64,000 nucleotides of DNA from Struthio camelus (lineage: Eukaryota; Chordata; Aves; Struthioniformes; Struthionidae), in NCBI RefSeq assembly GCF_040807025.1, contig NC_090943.1:121161900-121225899 (forward strand), written 5' to 3'. Each line of letters begins with the position of its first letter. Position 1 is the first letter of the stretch. The notes below the pieces were generated by a model. It saw only the letters and a list, made by a program, of their open reading frames with translations. It did no database searches and was not told where the DNA came from. Position numbers and translations under genes: made by a program. Of this stretch, positions 1 through 12,100 are shown in pieces.

Positions 1-2905
1 TGTCTGTAGATCAACAGACATGAACATGGCAGACTAAAAATTAGTAATTGTGAAAGGAGAAGGAAAGCGGTGTATCATGTAGTAAAGACTCTGTTTAATG
101 TGTGCTTTTTATATTGAATAGTTCTTCCAGAAAGGAGGTGTGACAGAAGCACTTAATGAGCGTGAACTCTTCAATGCTGTCTCAAATTTAAATATTGCAG
201 CTGACAATGAAGTAGACTTCCAAGCAGAGGTATAACTTTCTTTGTGTTTAACACTGTAATTTGGTTAGCTGTCAGCTTTTGTAGTTCTTTAACTTCTAAA
301 TTTAGCTAGCGTTATTAGTGTGTATGAGTATAATTTCAGCAACCATTCTGTGTTTCCTTTTCGACACAGGCCTCACGTGTTGAAGGCCTCACGCCTTTTG
401 ATTGTTTTCACCTGGAACAAACATTTTCCAAAACTAAAACTGTCAGACCTCCCTAGCCAGCTCCTGCTCTCCATGGTGCCAAGTATAAAAGACTCTATGT
501 TGCATATAGTTGCTCCTTTCAGTGCTCTGGATAATTTGATAGGCTATTTTAGTTAAAAGCTACCTTTGTTGTCCTGCCTTGCGAATATTAAAGGTGATGT
601 GTAGAGAAAGGAAAGGTATTTAAAAACGAATGTATTTTCCTGCTTATTTTTAATCAGTTAAATTCTTTACATTTTTTAATAAATTTAAAGTTGTAGGCTA
701 ACACTTTGCATGTTCTAAGCCTAAACTGATGCATGTAAATTCATACTCATCTAAATATGGAATAGGAATCTCTGGTCTCTTTTTGGCTTTTTATTTTCAA
801 GTTTTGGCTGTTACTCCTGCAGGCATGAGTCCTGGTATCATATCAGATGCTAAAAATAAGTCATCAAAAATTTTGCATTTACTAATTAAAATAAGGGTTT
901 CAGGGCAATTTTACCCTGTCTTCTTCTTAAAGCAGTGCAAGTCAATGCTGGTCCTGCATGTAGTAAGTGAGAATTTAGAGCTATTCAAAAGCTTTCAAAT
1001 TGAGAAAGAGGGAAATGGAACAGTGTAAAATTACATGAAGGTGAGTGGGTGTGTGTGTGTTCTTTTTTTTTTTTTCTTTTTTAGACTGTTCCAAGGTGCT
1101 TCTAGATTAGTTCATCAAGCCAAAAAATTCCTTTTCTGTTGTGCATTTTGGATAATCTTTTTTTTTAACTAATATTCCAATTTGGTGTGGGTTTAGTTGT
1201 TTTTGTTTAATGGAAAAGTCTTACATAGCTGTTTATATACATGAATTTGGGTAGCCCACTCCTAAACTTTGGACTTAGACTTTGGTCTCTAGTAACTTAG
1301 AAACCTATCTCCCTTGGAGTATAAAAGAAAGCAATCCGAACATAGCAATCTAAAGGTCAAAATAAGCTATAGAATTGTGATACTTTCTTTATGCAAAACA
1401 CTTAAATGCAAGTGTGTTCTGCTTTCACTGTTGATAATGATGGCAGTGGGTTTGTAATCTTAGTATTACTTGAAATTTCTCCATTATTGATGGATAGCCT
1501 GAATAAAGCAGAAGTGTTTAGAGCTGGAGAAAGGGATGCTTTTGCACATTGGGGAATACAGTTGAAGATGTAAGAAACATCCTGTCTTCTCTGCAACTCA
1601 TGCATTTAAGTTATATTGCATGAAGCTATAAAAGGAGTGCTGCTTGTTCTCCTAAACCATGGAAAACAGATGTTTTCAGGTGTACTTACAAAGTATATCG
1701 CGTCATACATTTGACTGAATCATTGAAATAGAAATATTGTATATACCTGCTCAGTCACTTAAATCTACCTTTCAATAGTACTTGGAACGATCTTGGTGCA
1801 GGCATGGTTTTATGATTTCAGAACGGGTTTATTTTTGGATCTCTAGATTGAAGCTTTAGAGAAGGTGAATGAAGATCACGTGCAGAAACATGGAAAGAAA
1901 GTGTCTGCATTTCCAAGTGATGGAGACCCGCCTATATATGATGAATAGCACTGAGTGTAAAGCTGCTAAAAGAAGAAACACAAATTTGCTGCTTCTGACT
2001 ATGTTGGTGCAGTGGTAAACGTCAGCTACCACTGTTGAGAGGGTGGTTGACTTCAAATACCAAAATGGAAAACAGCAAGCATATGGTGATGTGTCAGTGT
2101 GTGTGTTTTTTTTGTTTTGTTTTTTTGTTTTTTTTAAACTTAGCCCACACATGAGGCTGGCACTGTGAGAATGGAATGTCACTGCCTCTATGGATGTTCT
2201 GACACTTTCACCAACTGTCCAGTTACATTAGACTAATGTAGCTGAGGTGGTCATGTTTTGCATGATTCAGAGCTTATATGTTTTAGTATTTAAAAAAAAA
2301 AAAACGAATTGAATTCTAGATTGTCTAAAGTATTTATGGGAAAGCACTCTAGAAGAGTCCCTTCTTCTCTTTCCTATTGTTACTTGAAAAGCTAGTTGGA
2401 AATCGTTTATAGGCACAGTGTCAAAGCCTTTCACCCTTCTCCCCTGAGAGCAAAATGAAAAGTCAAACTACAGGCTGCAATCATATGAAAATGCTAATTT
2501 AACAAAACAATGTCTCTATATATGCAAAAATCTGGACTTTCCCATTTGAAGTAAATGGGAGTGTGGCACAAACTACCTCTGCGAATGTATTTGGGTATTC
2601 CATGAGAAACCAGCCAGCAGAGGAGGACTTTGGAATACCAGGAAATACTGGGGGCTGCGATCTGGCTGCACAGCAAAGAGGAAGTTCAGTTAGCTTCATT
2701 CTTAACAAAGAGGTATTTCCCAGGACTTAGTGCAAGCCAAAAGCAATTCTCTGTATTAATTTTGTAGCCTACACTGGAATTCTGAGTTCAGCATCATTTT
2801 CATTCACCTGAAAAGTAATCATAGACTATGAGAGCCAAATCCGATTAGAATTATTTTTGAAAGAAGCTTTTTGCATACAGGTGCACAAATAAAGCTCAAA
2901 AGTAT
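1..2905 (+). CDS. RIOK3: RIOK3, 3' end of the gene (last two coding exons and 3' UTR)
   Basis: RIOK3 is an atypical serine/threonine kinase of the RIO family, linked to cytosolic 40S ribosome maturation and to antiviral signalling. Only the C-terminal tail beyond the kinase domain is in the window; the rest lies to the left of base 1. Coding exons are 122-229 and 1847-1948, joined in phase 0, giving about 69 residues. They include FFQKGGVTEALNERELFNAV and end in GDPPIYDE, which match the conserved RIOK3 C-terminus as I remember it. Bases 1-121 are intron, ending in an acceptor AG at 120-121. The 1.6 kb intron 230-1846 shows no repeat or RNA gene that I recognise. The 3' UTR end is uncertain: AATAAA occurs at 2888-2893 and again at 3686-3691. 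Confidence 0.9.
122..229 (+). CDS. RIOK3: RIOK3 penultimate coding exon
   Basis: The acceptor is ...GAATAG and the donor is GAG|GTATAA. The exon has 36 whole codons, starting FFQKGGVTEAL and ending ADNEVDFQAE. The acidic, hydrophilic C-terminal tail of RIOK3 follows the RIO kinase fold, so no catalytic residues are expected here. Confidence 0.9.
1847..1948 (+). CDS. RIOK3: RIOK3 last coding exon with stop codon
   Basis: The acceptor is ...CTCTAG. The exon starts IEALEKVNEDHVQKHGKK and ends DGDPPIYDE followed by TAG at 1946-1948. The mammalian tail, as I remember it, reads LLYDE at the end, so this bird copy appears one residue shorter there. Confidence 0.9.
   Translation: MEALEKVNEDHVQKHGKKVSAFPSDGDPPIYDE
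2888..2893 (+). terminator. candidate RIOK3 polyadenylation signal
   Basis: A canonical AATAAA lies about 940 bases past the RIOK3 stop. A second AATAAA at 3686-3691 is an equally possible distal site. The sequence alone does not decide which is used. Confidence 0.4.
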
Positions 2906-2909
2906 TTGT

Positions 2910-5585
2910 CTCTAATGCTTTTATTCTCAATGTCAGTCTTTCTGAATGTTTGTGTGTAACACTTTTGTAATTTTTAGCCAGCTCTAACAATCTTGCAGAG
3001 TTTCTCTCCATGTTTAAAGATAAACTAATGTAGCGTGATGGTTTGGAATTAAATTCTGATCAACTTTTTAACTTCTTGATTGCTCTTTCTGATGCTGCTC
3101 TTTATCAAGCAGAATATAGTGTTGCTAGGTGTGACATTCTCACAGTGTGCTGTGAAAGTGTTTTTGTTTTTTTCTATTGGAAAACTGATGGCAAAGTAAA
3201 AACTTAAGATCTTGTAGTAGCATTTTTTGGTGTGGTTCTTTGTAAAAGCAGTTCATTGGTCATCCTTAATCCTCAATACTACGCTGAAGTGGTGTTAGGG
3301 TGCAGCTACACTAGCTCATTATAACATTAAAATAATTGACTGTTTTGATGGCTACTTTAAATAACTGTGACTCTTGTGCCTGTCTCATCTCTGGGACCTA
3401 GATGCTGTGTGTGTGTTTTGGTTTTGGGTTTTTTTTTTTCTTTCAGTTAGACAGTCATGTTGCCCTTTACCTCTCAACTCTCCTAAGTAAAAGAACTCAA
3501 GTCTTTTAGAGACATTAGTATTTTCCTAATGACTGCCAGAAACAGTTGTAAAAATAACTGAAGGCAAGAGAAAGAATAGAAGAATATGCAGTGATACAGG
3601 TGTGGTTTGGATATTCCTTCAAGAAAGGCTGAAAGCATGTTAAATGTAATCAAACCTTTCTCCAAGCATTAAAAGGACAGGCTAGAATAAAACTATGCTT
3701 TTCTTTTTAAAGTTTCAATATTCCTCTTGGTTTCTTGGGGAAACAAGTTTGTTTCCAAAACAGTTGCTGATACGGTACAACTTTCTTGTCCAGCAATGAT
3801 GTTAAATTGTCAAGAAGGATGTTTGCATCAAAAGTGAGGTGGGAAGACAGCAGAAGTAAGGGGGTGAGGGTAGGGTAAACCTTCCTTTGAAAGAAAGGAA
3901 GTTGACAGCAGCAGAGCGCTTGAATAGGAACTTCAGTTGCTACTCTGCCATTTGTAAAAGGTTCTTTCTAAAATCTGTCTAGCACAGACTTAAGAAAACA
4001 AACAAAACCCCAAGCCCCCAAATGCTCTCCAAGCCTGGGATTTAAAGCCACTGGGCCTGCTTATCACTTCTCTTTGACAAAAATTGTTACTTAAACAACT
4101 TTTTCACTTCCAGCACTAAAATTTGCTCAGGAATCCTTAGTGCTTGTAAGGCACTGTGTAGAGCATTTGGGAAGAAAAAACAAAAAAGGGAAAAGCTGCT
4201 CATACAAGCATTTTCCTCAACTCCAGTTGAAGTAAAATGTTTCAGGATTATTTTTAGTTAGGCAGGTTGAATCTCTTAAAAGTAAATCTAGATTTTTCAT
4301 GGTCAAAATTATAGTCATTGGTTTCGTTCACTTTTCTGAGGTTGACTGTTCTAATGGACAATTCTAAAACTATCACAAAGTTGAATGTTACATACTCAAG
4401 TCTAGACTGAGATTGAGCTGACTTTCCCCCCCCCTCCATTTTCTACCATGTGTATATTCAAGTTTCAGTACTTGAAAGAGGAAGTGCTGTCCTCTAGGGA
4501 GAGAGTAGAAAGTTAAACACAGGTAGAACTTCTTAAATTTTGACTTTGAGGTTTTGTAAAAAGTTGTACTTTCAAGTGTACTTGAAATACAGAATACTTT
4601 CCAAGCGTATTCTGAACACTCCAGAAGTGATTGTCCTCTCCACTCACCATCCAATTGATTGGGCGGAAGGGTTTGGCAGAAGAAATAGCTTGTGTTACAA
4701 TTCCTTCTCCTGACTTCAGTTTCTCTAGTTTGATGTGAAATTACTGAACTTGGACCAAGCAGATCACAAGTCAGCAGGCAGGTGTTTGCATGATACTGTG
4801 TTAATAAGAGGTACTTAAATTTGTATTTTTCCCTCTACTAAATTGCGTCATTCCAGTCTAAGCTGAAAACTGTAAATTGTATGACCGCCAGGGTTTTTTT
4901 TTTTCTTTGAGTATTTTTGTTTCTTTTAACTTCCCTTCCTGAGCGTAATGGTCAGTAAGCAAATACATAATTGGTGAGATGATCCCGCAGAATTTCTCAG
5001 TGATACTATGGGTTTTGTAACTAGTGAAAAAGTGCAGTAGACTAGTGCATAGAACAACCAACCTTGATTAGTTTGTTGCCCAAACTAAAAGGCAAATAAG
5101 AAAAAAACATGAATATTGAGAAGCAATCCAGATTTTAACTTTAATAATACTTTGTTAGTAAAACGTAATTCCTGGAGTAAGGTGCGTGTTAAGTGTAGAA
5201 ATTTAAGTTCTCTTTCTAATGTATTTAATAACCATAGCTGCCAAAAAGCAGTTAAATGCTTCAATGCAATTATCAGTAACACCTGCATTTTAGCGATTAT
5301 GAAGTGAAGCATGAACAAAAGCTGTGACGCAGTTGGTTCCCTTTGTCCCCCAAAGTTTCTTTTTTCGTTTTTTTCCAGAAAGCGTTTTAAAAGGCTGTTA
5401 CAAAGGCGTTCCCTTTCCTGTGTGAAATGTCTCAGCTGAAGCTATTTTCCTTCCCCTAGGCTAACAAAGTGACTAGGTATTTAAGAGGCATACCTTAAGG
5501 TATAGGAAAACATATTTACTCGGGCAGCTTCGCTGAAGAGTAGTATTTAACTGAAGCGTTAACACGCAGGAAGGAATAAAAGTGG
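2910..5585. other. RIOK3-RMC1 intergenic spacer
   Basis: This is AT-rich DNA with short poly(T) and poly(C) runs (for example near 4426-4436) and no coding exon, RNA gene or transposon that I can recognise. Its left part may still be RIOK3 3' UTR if the distal AATAAA at 3686 is used. Short open frames here have no splice context and no recognisable family. Confidence 0.6.
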
Positions 5586-5898
5586 GCAGTTTTGAGTGCT
5601 ATCACCGGGGCTGGGCGGGCGCCGCGGCCAACGGCCGCCGGGGGGGGGAGGGGCGGGGCCGGGCGCAGCCCCGCCTCCTGCCGGCAGCTGCCCGTCAGCG
5701 AGGCGGGGGCGGTGGGGGCCGCGGAGGTGCGCGCGCGCGCCCCACCCCCCGAGGGCGGGGCGGGGGCGGAGCTCTCGGAGCGCTCAGGCGCCGCCTCCCC
5801 TCCTCAGCCGGCCGAGGCGGTGGGTCACCCGCGCGCTCCCGGCCGCCTCCGCTTCGGCGCCCTGCGCCTTTAAGGGCCGGCCGGCTGGCCGGCCGGGC

Positions 5899-5908
5899 GT
5901 CACGTGGG
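5899..5908 (+). promoter_or_regulatory. CLEAR-like E-box (GTCACGTGGG)
   Basis: Eight of ten bases match the CLEAR consensus GTCACGTGAC bound by TFEB, TFE3 and MITF, including the full CACGTG core. It lies in the core promoter of RMC1, a late-endosome gene. Binding is inferred. USF or MYC/MAX could use the same core. Confidence 0.5.
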
Positions 5909-5995
5909 CGGGGAGTGTAAACAGGAAGCGGGCGGCCGTTGGGGGAGTTCGTTGGGGACCGTTGGGGCCGGGTGTCGCGCGCCGCCGCCGCCGCC

Positions 5996-6178
5996 ATGAG
6001 CCGTGAGGCGCCGCCGCCGGAGGAAGAGGCGCCGGGTGGAGAAGGAGGAGGAGGAGGAGGAGGGGAGCGCCAGGGCGACGGCGAGGGCGGCTGCTACCTG
6101 GCGCTGTGCGCGCGGCCCGTGCACTTCGAGAAGGCCAACCCCGTCAACTGCGTCTTCTTCGATGAGGCCAACAAGCAG
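5996..6178 (+). CDS. RMC1: RMC1 exon 1 with an expanded N-terminus
   Basis: The exon has 61 codons, MSREAPPPEEEAPGG onward. Residues ~16-23 are a glycine run from a GGA/GGC repeat at about 6040-6064. The conserved protein begins near residue 32 (CYLALCARPVHFEKANPVNC). In human the protein starts almost directly at this conserved part, so about 28 residues are extra here. The donor is AAGCAG|GTGGGC. Confidence 0.9.
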
Positions 6179-9100
6179 GTGGGCGGTGGTGGCGGCTGGT
6201 CGGTCGTGCGTGCGCTCCTCCTGGGGGGGGGGACCGGCGGGGCTGCGGGCGGGACGGAGGAAAGCGGCTGCTGAGCTCGGCCGCTCCCGCGGCTCTTTGA
6301 CCGCTGTCTGTCCTGCGCTCCCTTCCCGTTGCCTCTGCCCCGGGTTCCCTGATGGAGGTGCGGGGAGAGGGAGCGACCGGCGGCTCCGGGCCACCCTCTT
6401 TGGGCCGCGCCTGGTTTTGTAGGCTTGGGTGACGGCTTGGGTCGTGGCCTGAGCCTAAGCCTTACCCAGGGCTCTGTTGCCTTCCCGAGAAGAGAGGATC
6501 GGCGCTGTCAGCAGAATTCAAGATGTGAGCAGATCATGGATCTTTACCGTGCCATAAAGATGTGTTCTGTTTTGATACGGTTTTTTCCCCTCTCCTTATA
6601 ATGCCATGGTTTGATTTTACTCTTTTTTTTTTTTTTTTTTTTCTGCTGCTGTTGAGCGTTAGGCTTGCGGTTCTGCTTGTGTGGAGCTGCTCCAACCTGG
6701 GGTCTTGCCGCTGGATGGTAGCGGTTTGTCAGAACCTGTTAACAAGGGAAGCTGGATTTTTTTCCCCCATATATAAAAATGGCATTTATTGTGTTATCTG
6801 CCGTGTTTGTCACTTTTAGTGTCATGAGGTCTTTCTGGGATTATTCAGTCAGCCCTTTTTCTTTCTATTCTGAATGCCCTAATGTTATTGGCAGACTTTG
6901 CCCTTTTGTTACTAGCTTGTTTTCTTAGATTTTACAACTCGTGAAGTTCAGTATATTCATAAATGTCAAATTAGTATCTGTAGCTTTACTTGTGGCTGGC
7001 ACCTGAATGGATACTTTGTTTTACTTTTTTTTCTTTTTAAGACATAATTCTTTTAAGCTTGTTTCTCCTTAATATCCCAATGGACTTCTGAACAATTGGC
7101 TGAGTACAGCTAAAATGTCCACAGTTTATCCTAATGTTCATTTAGATGTGAATACTTTCAGCTGTCTATTTCCTGTAACCATTCTGTAACCTAAGCATTC
7201 GCAGAATTGAAATATTCAAGCATGCATGGTATGGATAAAACCAATGTCATATTGGGGGGGGGGAGATATTTCTGGGGTACATTTCTTGCTGGAGGGGGGA
7301 GATATTTCTGGGGTACATTTCTTGCTGGGGGGGGGAGATATTTCTGGGGTACATTTCTTGCTGTTGCTCTCTATTCTGAATCAGTAGTGTTCTTTCTCTT
7401 CATCAGCTATAATCCTTTACTTATATTGTTGAGGAACAGAATGTGGAATGGTAACTTAAATACAGCGTCTCCAGACAAACACATTTAAGTGTGGATGAGA
7501 TAAAGCTACACAGAAACTGAATGTTAAGAGCTCATTTAAAAGAAACATTTTTCAGTTGTAAATATCAATTTCCCTTTTTTTTCTTGCTGCTTAGAATTCT
7601 TTTTAATTTTCCGTATGTCTCCAAATCATTTGTAGTCAGCGTTTCAATGACTGTTTCCCACACAAACAGCCTTCTGAGAGATCTGTCCTTCCTAGCTTCC
7701 AATTTATTGCTTATGGTTCATTCCTCGCTCACTGGCCAAATAGCTAACTTAAAATGAAGTTTAAGACAGCATTACCTTCGTTATTCTATCTACAATATGA
7801 GAAACACTTAAATTCTAGTGAGGCTATGGACTTGCTTGCAGTACATAGCCTTGAAGCCTGTGCTCCTGCATGAGCATACTGCACCGGCAGCATGGCTAAT
7901 ACTACAAAATAATATATCTATTATTCTGAGAGCTGATCTGTGCGTCTGGTGCTTCTACAAGCATAATTATGACAGTAAGGTGCCTGTGTGACTTTTTTTT
8001 TTTTTTTCCCTCAGACAGTTTGTAGAACCATGACTTTTTTTTTAATGTTAACTTATTCCAGTTCAACAAGTGGTATTGCTCTAACAGGTTTTATACAAAG
8101 GTATATGCAGTTGTACTAAGGTTATAAGTGTAAGCCAGCTAAAACCTCTTCAGCAGAGACAAAACTGCACATTACTATTAAACTATTCCTGTCTAATAAC
8201 ATGTTCTGACAAGATCAAGCATCTGGGTCAGTGAGTTGTTTCCTTTCCCACTCACCTGGCTGTTTTCCCTTTTATTTTAAACAGTGCCCTGATGTCTCAG
8301 ATATTTTTACTAATACCTGACTTGAAGAAGATATGAATATACCAAAAAAACCCTAAGCTTATACAGTTTTTTTTACTGTTTTAACTTGCCCGGTAATTCA
8401 GAATATGCCTACCAGGCTTTTCCAGTGCTGTTTAACATGATTATAAATATGGTAGACATTTGCCTACAGGATTCTCCAGGACAGAACAATTCTGTTAAGA
8501 ATCTGCTTATAATAGGGGATGTAAAAAGTGGATGTATTTGCTAACTGGTTTAAAGGATATCTTTAAAATTCTACCCGTTAACATGAAAACATCTCAAAAC
8601 TTAAGTTCTGATGTGAAAAAAGGCAAAGTATGCTATAAAGTTTTTCCCTTTTGTGGGAAATGTTAGGTTACGTCCTGCTTAGATGAGCTCCAAGTAAACT
8701 TGGAGCTCCGGAGGAAAGAATTGAATTCAGTGATTCTCTGTGAATTCACAGATCTATGTAAGAGTAAAAACTGCGTCTAGCATTTAAAAAAAAAAAAAAA
8801 AAGTATGGTTTATGAAGGGGAAAAAAAGCATGTTAAGGTTATGATTTTGAGTAACCTACAAATGTGTTGTAAATGGTTTTTGTAGGTTTTTGCTGTTCGA
8901 TCTGGTGGAGCTACAGGAGTTGTTGTTAAAGGTTTGGAGGATAAAAATCCCATCTCATTCAGGTAAGGCACCTTCATCTTTGTTACGTTAGGATAGAATT
9001 CCGTAATTTTAAAATTACGTGGTACTGAGTCCTGATATACTGTGATTCAGGCATAAAACTTATAAATAGTTGTGATCGTCTTTTGACTTTGTTCTTAAAC

Positions 9101-12100
9101 ATCATCTTGCAGTTAACATGGCATGCTTTGCCCTCGTGAATTTATAATCTTCTGGAAAAGAGTTAGGCTGTGGCTTTTTCTTTTTAAACAGCAATATTAA
9201 TACAGCAATGTTTTGTTAAAACATGCTGGAAATATGAAAGAGTAGGGGAGATACAAACTTGTGATTACTACAGCAGCTTTGACTTACCCAAGGATGCAGT
9301 TTAGCAAGCTCAACAAAATGAAGTCAACTTTACATATGTAGGGAACTAGAATCGGAGGCAAGAAATTCAGAAATTGAAGTGCAGTATTTCCTATTTGTAG
9401 GTTTCTTGCCTTCTCTCTCTTGCTTAATCTAGCTTGCTTTCTTTTATGTCTTCTGTCTCTTGTGGGAAAGCCCCCGCCCCCGAATCTTACAACAGTTCTT
9501 GCAATAAAACTACTTTCTTTTCAGCGTTTTTATAAATGTCTCTATTAAACGCGATGGCTCTTTGCACTCTGCTTGTCCATATATTAGGAAATATTCTTTT
9601 ACTCAAAGGTTGCTTAAATCCAGATATGGATGAAGCAATTTGTAGTTGAGGTGTTTAACCTATTAGCTATTATGTAGAGCCTATTCTGAAAGGTGCCCAA
9701 GTACCCTCGGCACTAATGTTGAGGGAACTGAAAACATTCAGTGAACTTTGTAAGGTTCTTGAACGTGGCAACACTGACTCCACGGTTTTTCTGGTTGACT
9801 GTCTAGCTCTCTTTTTGTCTTCTGTTTCCAGCATACATTAATGTCTTATTAATTCCCGTTGTACTGATGCTAGTTTGGTAGCAATAAATGTGGTTGTGGA
9901 ATATATATATATTTTTGAATGATGTGAAAACACCCTTACTCCATCTTTAATTTCAAAAATTCTTCTAGAGGAGGTATCCTAGCAGGGGGAGATGAGTAGG
10001 TTCGTGTCAATTAGCAGTAGTTCTGGAAGTAAAGGAGCTGTTCTGGGGATGTCAGCAGGCGTCACAGACTTACTCCAGGCTTACTGGGATAGAACCGAGA
10101 ACGCATGTTTCAGTAGTTCCAGGCTTCTAATTCCACATCATACACCAACAAAGCTGAGCATTTTTGGTGACTTCAGGTGCTAATTTACATTGTATGGTCT
10201 TAGCCATCTTTCTGTAATGAATGTGTGCAGTACTTCCTGCAGAGTCAACTGCTTTCATTTTCCAACAGAGTTCTGCAACAAACTATCTTAGACATTATTT
10301 CCTTAACTCTTCCTATATAGGATGGAAGATAAAGGAGAAGTGAAGTGCATCAAGTTTTCCTTGGGAAACAAGATACTGGCTGTCCAGAGAACTTCAAAGA
10401 GTGTGGTAAGAAACCTATACCCTGCAGACGGGGAATTTGAGCTGGAACTCTAGTACCTAATGCCAGAGCAGAAGCCGCTGAGACAAAAGCAAGAGAGTTC
10501 TGGTGGCAAACACAGCTTTAGTAAAAATTCCTTTATCACCCTTGAAGGCGGAACAGCCAGCAGTTAACATTATTGTTTTGCTAGTATCACTGTTTTAAAA
10601 CAAAAAAAAAAAACCCAAAAAGCTGACTCCTATAAAGCCCCCTCTGAAGGGGAGAGAAGTAAGAGATAATAGTGTAGCTTATCAAATTATTTTTGATGAG
10701 GTAATATTACAGATCAAGGAGATAAGTTTATTTCTATTTATTTGCTTCATAACTGGTAACATATTTCATGTGCCTTGTTTCAGGATTTTTTGAATTTTAT
10801 TCCAGACAGCCCTCAGCTAGAATATACACAGGAATGCAAGGTAAGTTAAATAAATGTCCAAAGTTTACATGCTGAAGTAAAGCTCTAATGCTAGTTATCC
10901 TGATGGCCTCTACTCTACAAGAGAACTATTTGAGATACCGTCCAAAAACTAATGTGAAATAAATGATAGAGGTAGTCACTACTATCTATCTGAATTGAGG
11001 TTGATGACAAGCATTAACAATATCCAAAAAAACTTCCTGGTCCTAGTCACTTTAATCCTTTCCTAGAAAGGACTGGAAATGCTGTGGAGGCAACAAATGT
11101 CAAGATCGGAGGAGAAGAAGCTAAGGGCTGATTCTGTGAAAACAGTATACAGTAATTTCACTAATACTACACATGTTAATTTGGATTTTGTACCTTAATT
11201 TCACTGATAAGTGATAATCAGCTGTTACTAGTTTGCATACTATTTTTGGTATTTTTGAACAGCCTTTCTGATTTCTTTCCTTCCTGCCCCCCCACTATTT
11301 TACCAGAAATAAATATCATTGCATTTGTTTAGAACTTTCCAACCTGTAACTAAGAGAATTACAGTTCAGGGCAATATGATGCTACAGTAAATTTTTAAAC
11401 TTACAGCTTGTCAAGATTACTTTATTCCTGCTGACTTTGTTTCATTGTTTAGGATTATGTCTTTGAGTAAGCCATCCTAGCAGAGCCTTCATGGTAGTGC
11501 TCTGAGTGAAGCCATGGGAAATACTTCCACTCAGTTCTTCATTTCTGGCAGTAGAAGGAACAGGCTTTTCATACCAGGAATTGGTTGACTTGGTAATGTG
11601 ATTTGAAGCAAAATAATTTGGTTGTATTTAGGGGGAGAAGAAAAACTGACTCGCAAAAAAAAAAATCTTGCGTGCCACCATAAACACAAGTCACATAGTA
11701 GCTATGTACATATATACTTTTAGGAGTCTTCAAGCAGATGCGTGTTGTGTGTCTAGCCGCAAAAAGCGTCAGCTTCAGTGGTTGGATAACTAAACTACCT
11801 TTGATCTTGCATTCTTTATTTAGTTATAATAGCTTGTGAATACTTTATTTTACCAAATAAAAGAGTGTTTGTCTGCTTGTTTGTTAAAAGACCAGGAATG
11901 CCAATATTCTAGGATTCTGCTGGACAAGCTCTACAGAGATCGTCTTCATCACAGATCAAGGAATTGAATTCTATCAGGTAGTACAAATAATTCTATGGAG
12001 ATTTGAAAATGTGTCTGTAGCTTGTATTTTGAGTCCCTATTCTCTAGCCCTCAAATTGATTTTTTTTTTTTTTTTTTTTTCCTCTGAGTAGCATGCTTTT

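Larger units (their letters stand above)
5590..6420 (+). promoter_or_regulatory. RMC1: RMC1 CpG-island promoter
   Basis: Base composition switches abruptly from AT-rich to very GC-rich with dense CpG. There are several GGGCGG-type GC boxes and no TATA box. A CLEAR-like E-box sits at 5899-5908, about 90 bases before the ATG. Two GGCCGGCC octamers at 5875-5882 and 5887-5894 form an inverted pair. A (GCC)n run directly precedes the start codon. No other ATG lies between the E-box and 5996. Confidence 0.8.

Noticed and set aside
5582-6422. Overlapping open frames on both strands around RMC1 exon 1
   Set aside because: Same GC effect. Only the frame from the ATG at 5996 leads into conserved RMC1 sequence with a proper donor. 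One in-frame extension begins at 5939 with TTG, not ATG.
7254-7363. CRISPR-like direct repeats
   Set aside because: The repeats are contiguous without spacers, and the window is vertebrate nuclear DNA.
7207-7488. Repeated-motif protein with three copies of a 12-residue unit
   Set aside because: This is a translation of the 36-bp intronic minisatellite, not a gene.
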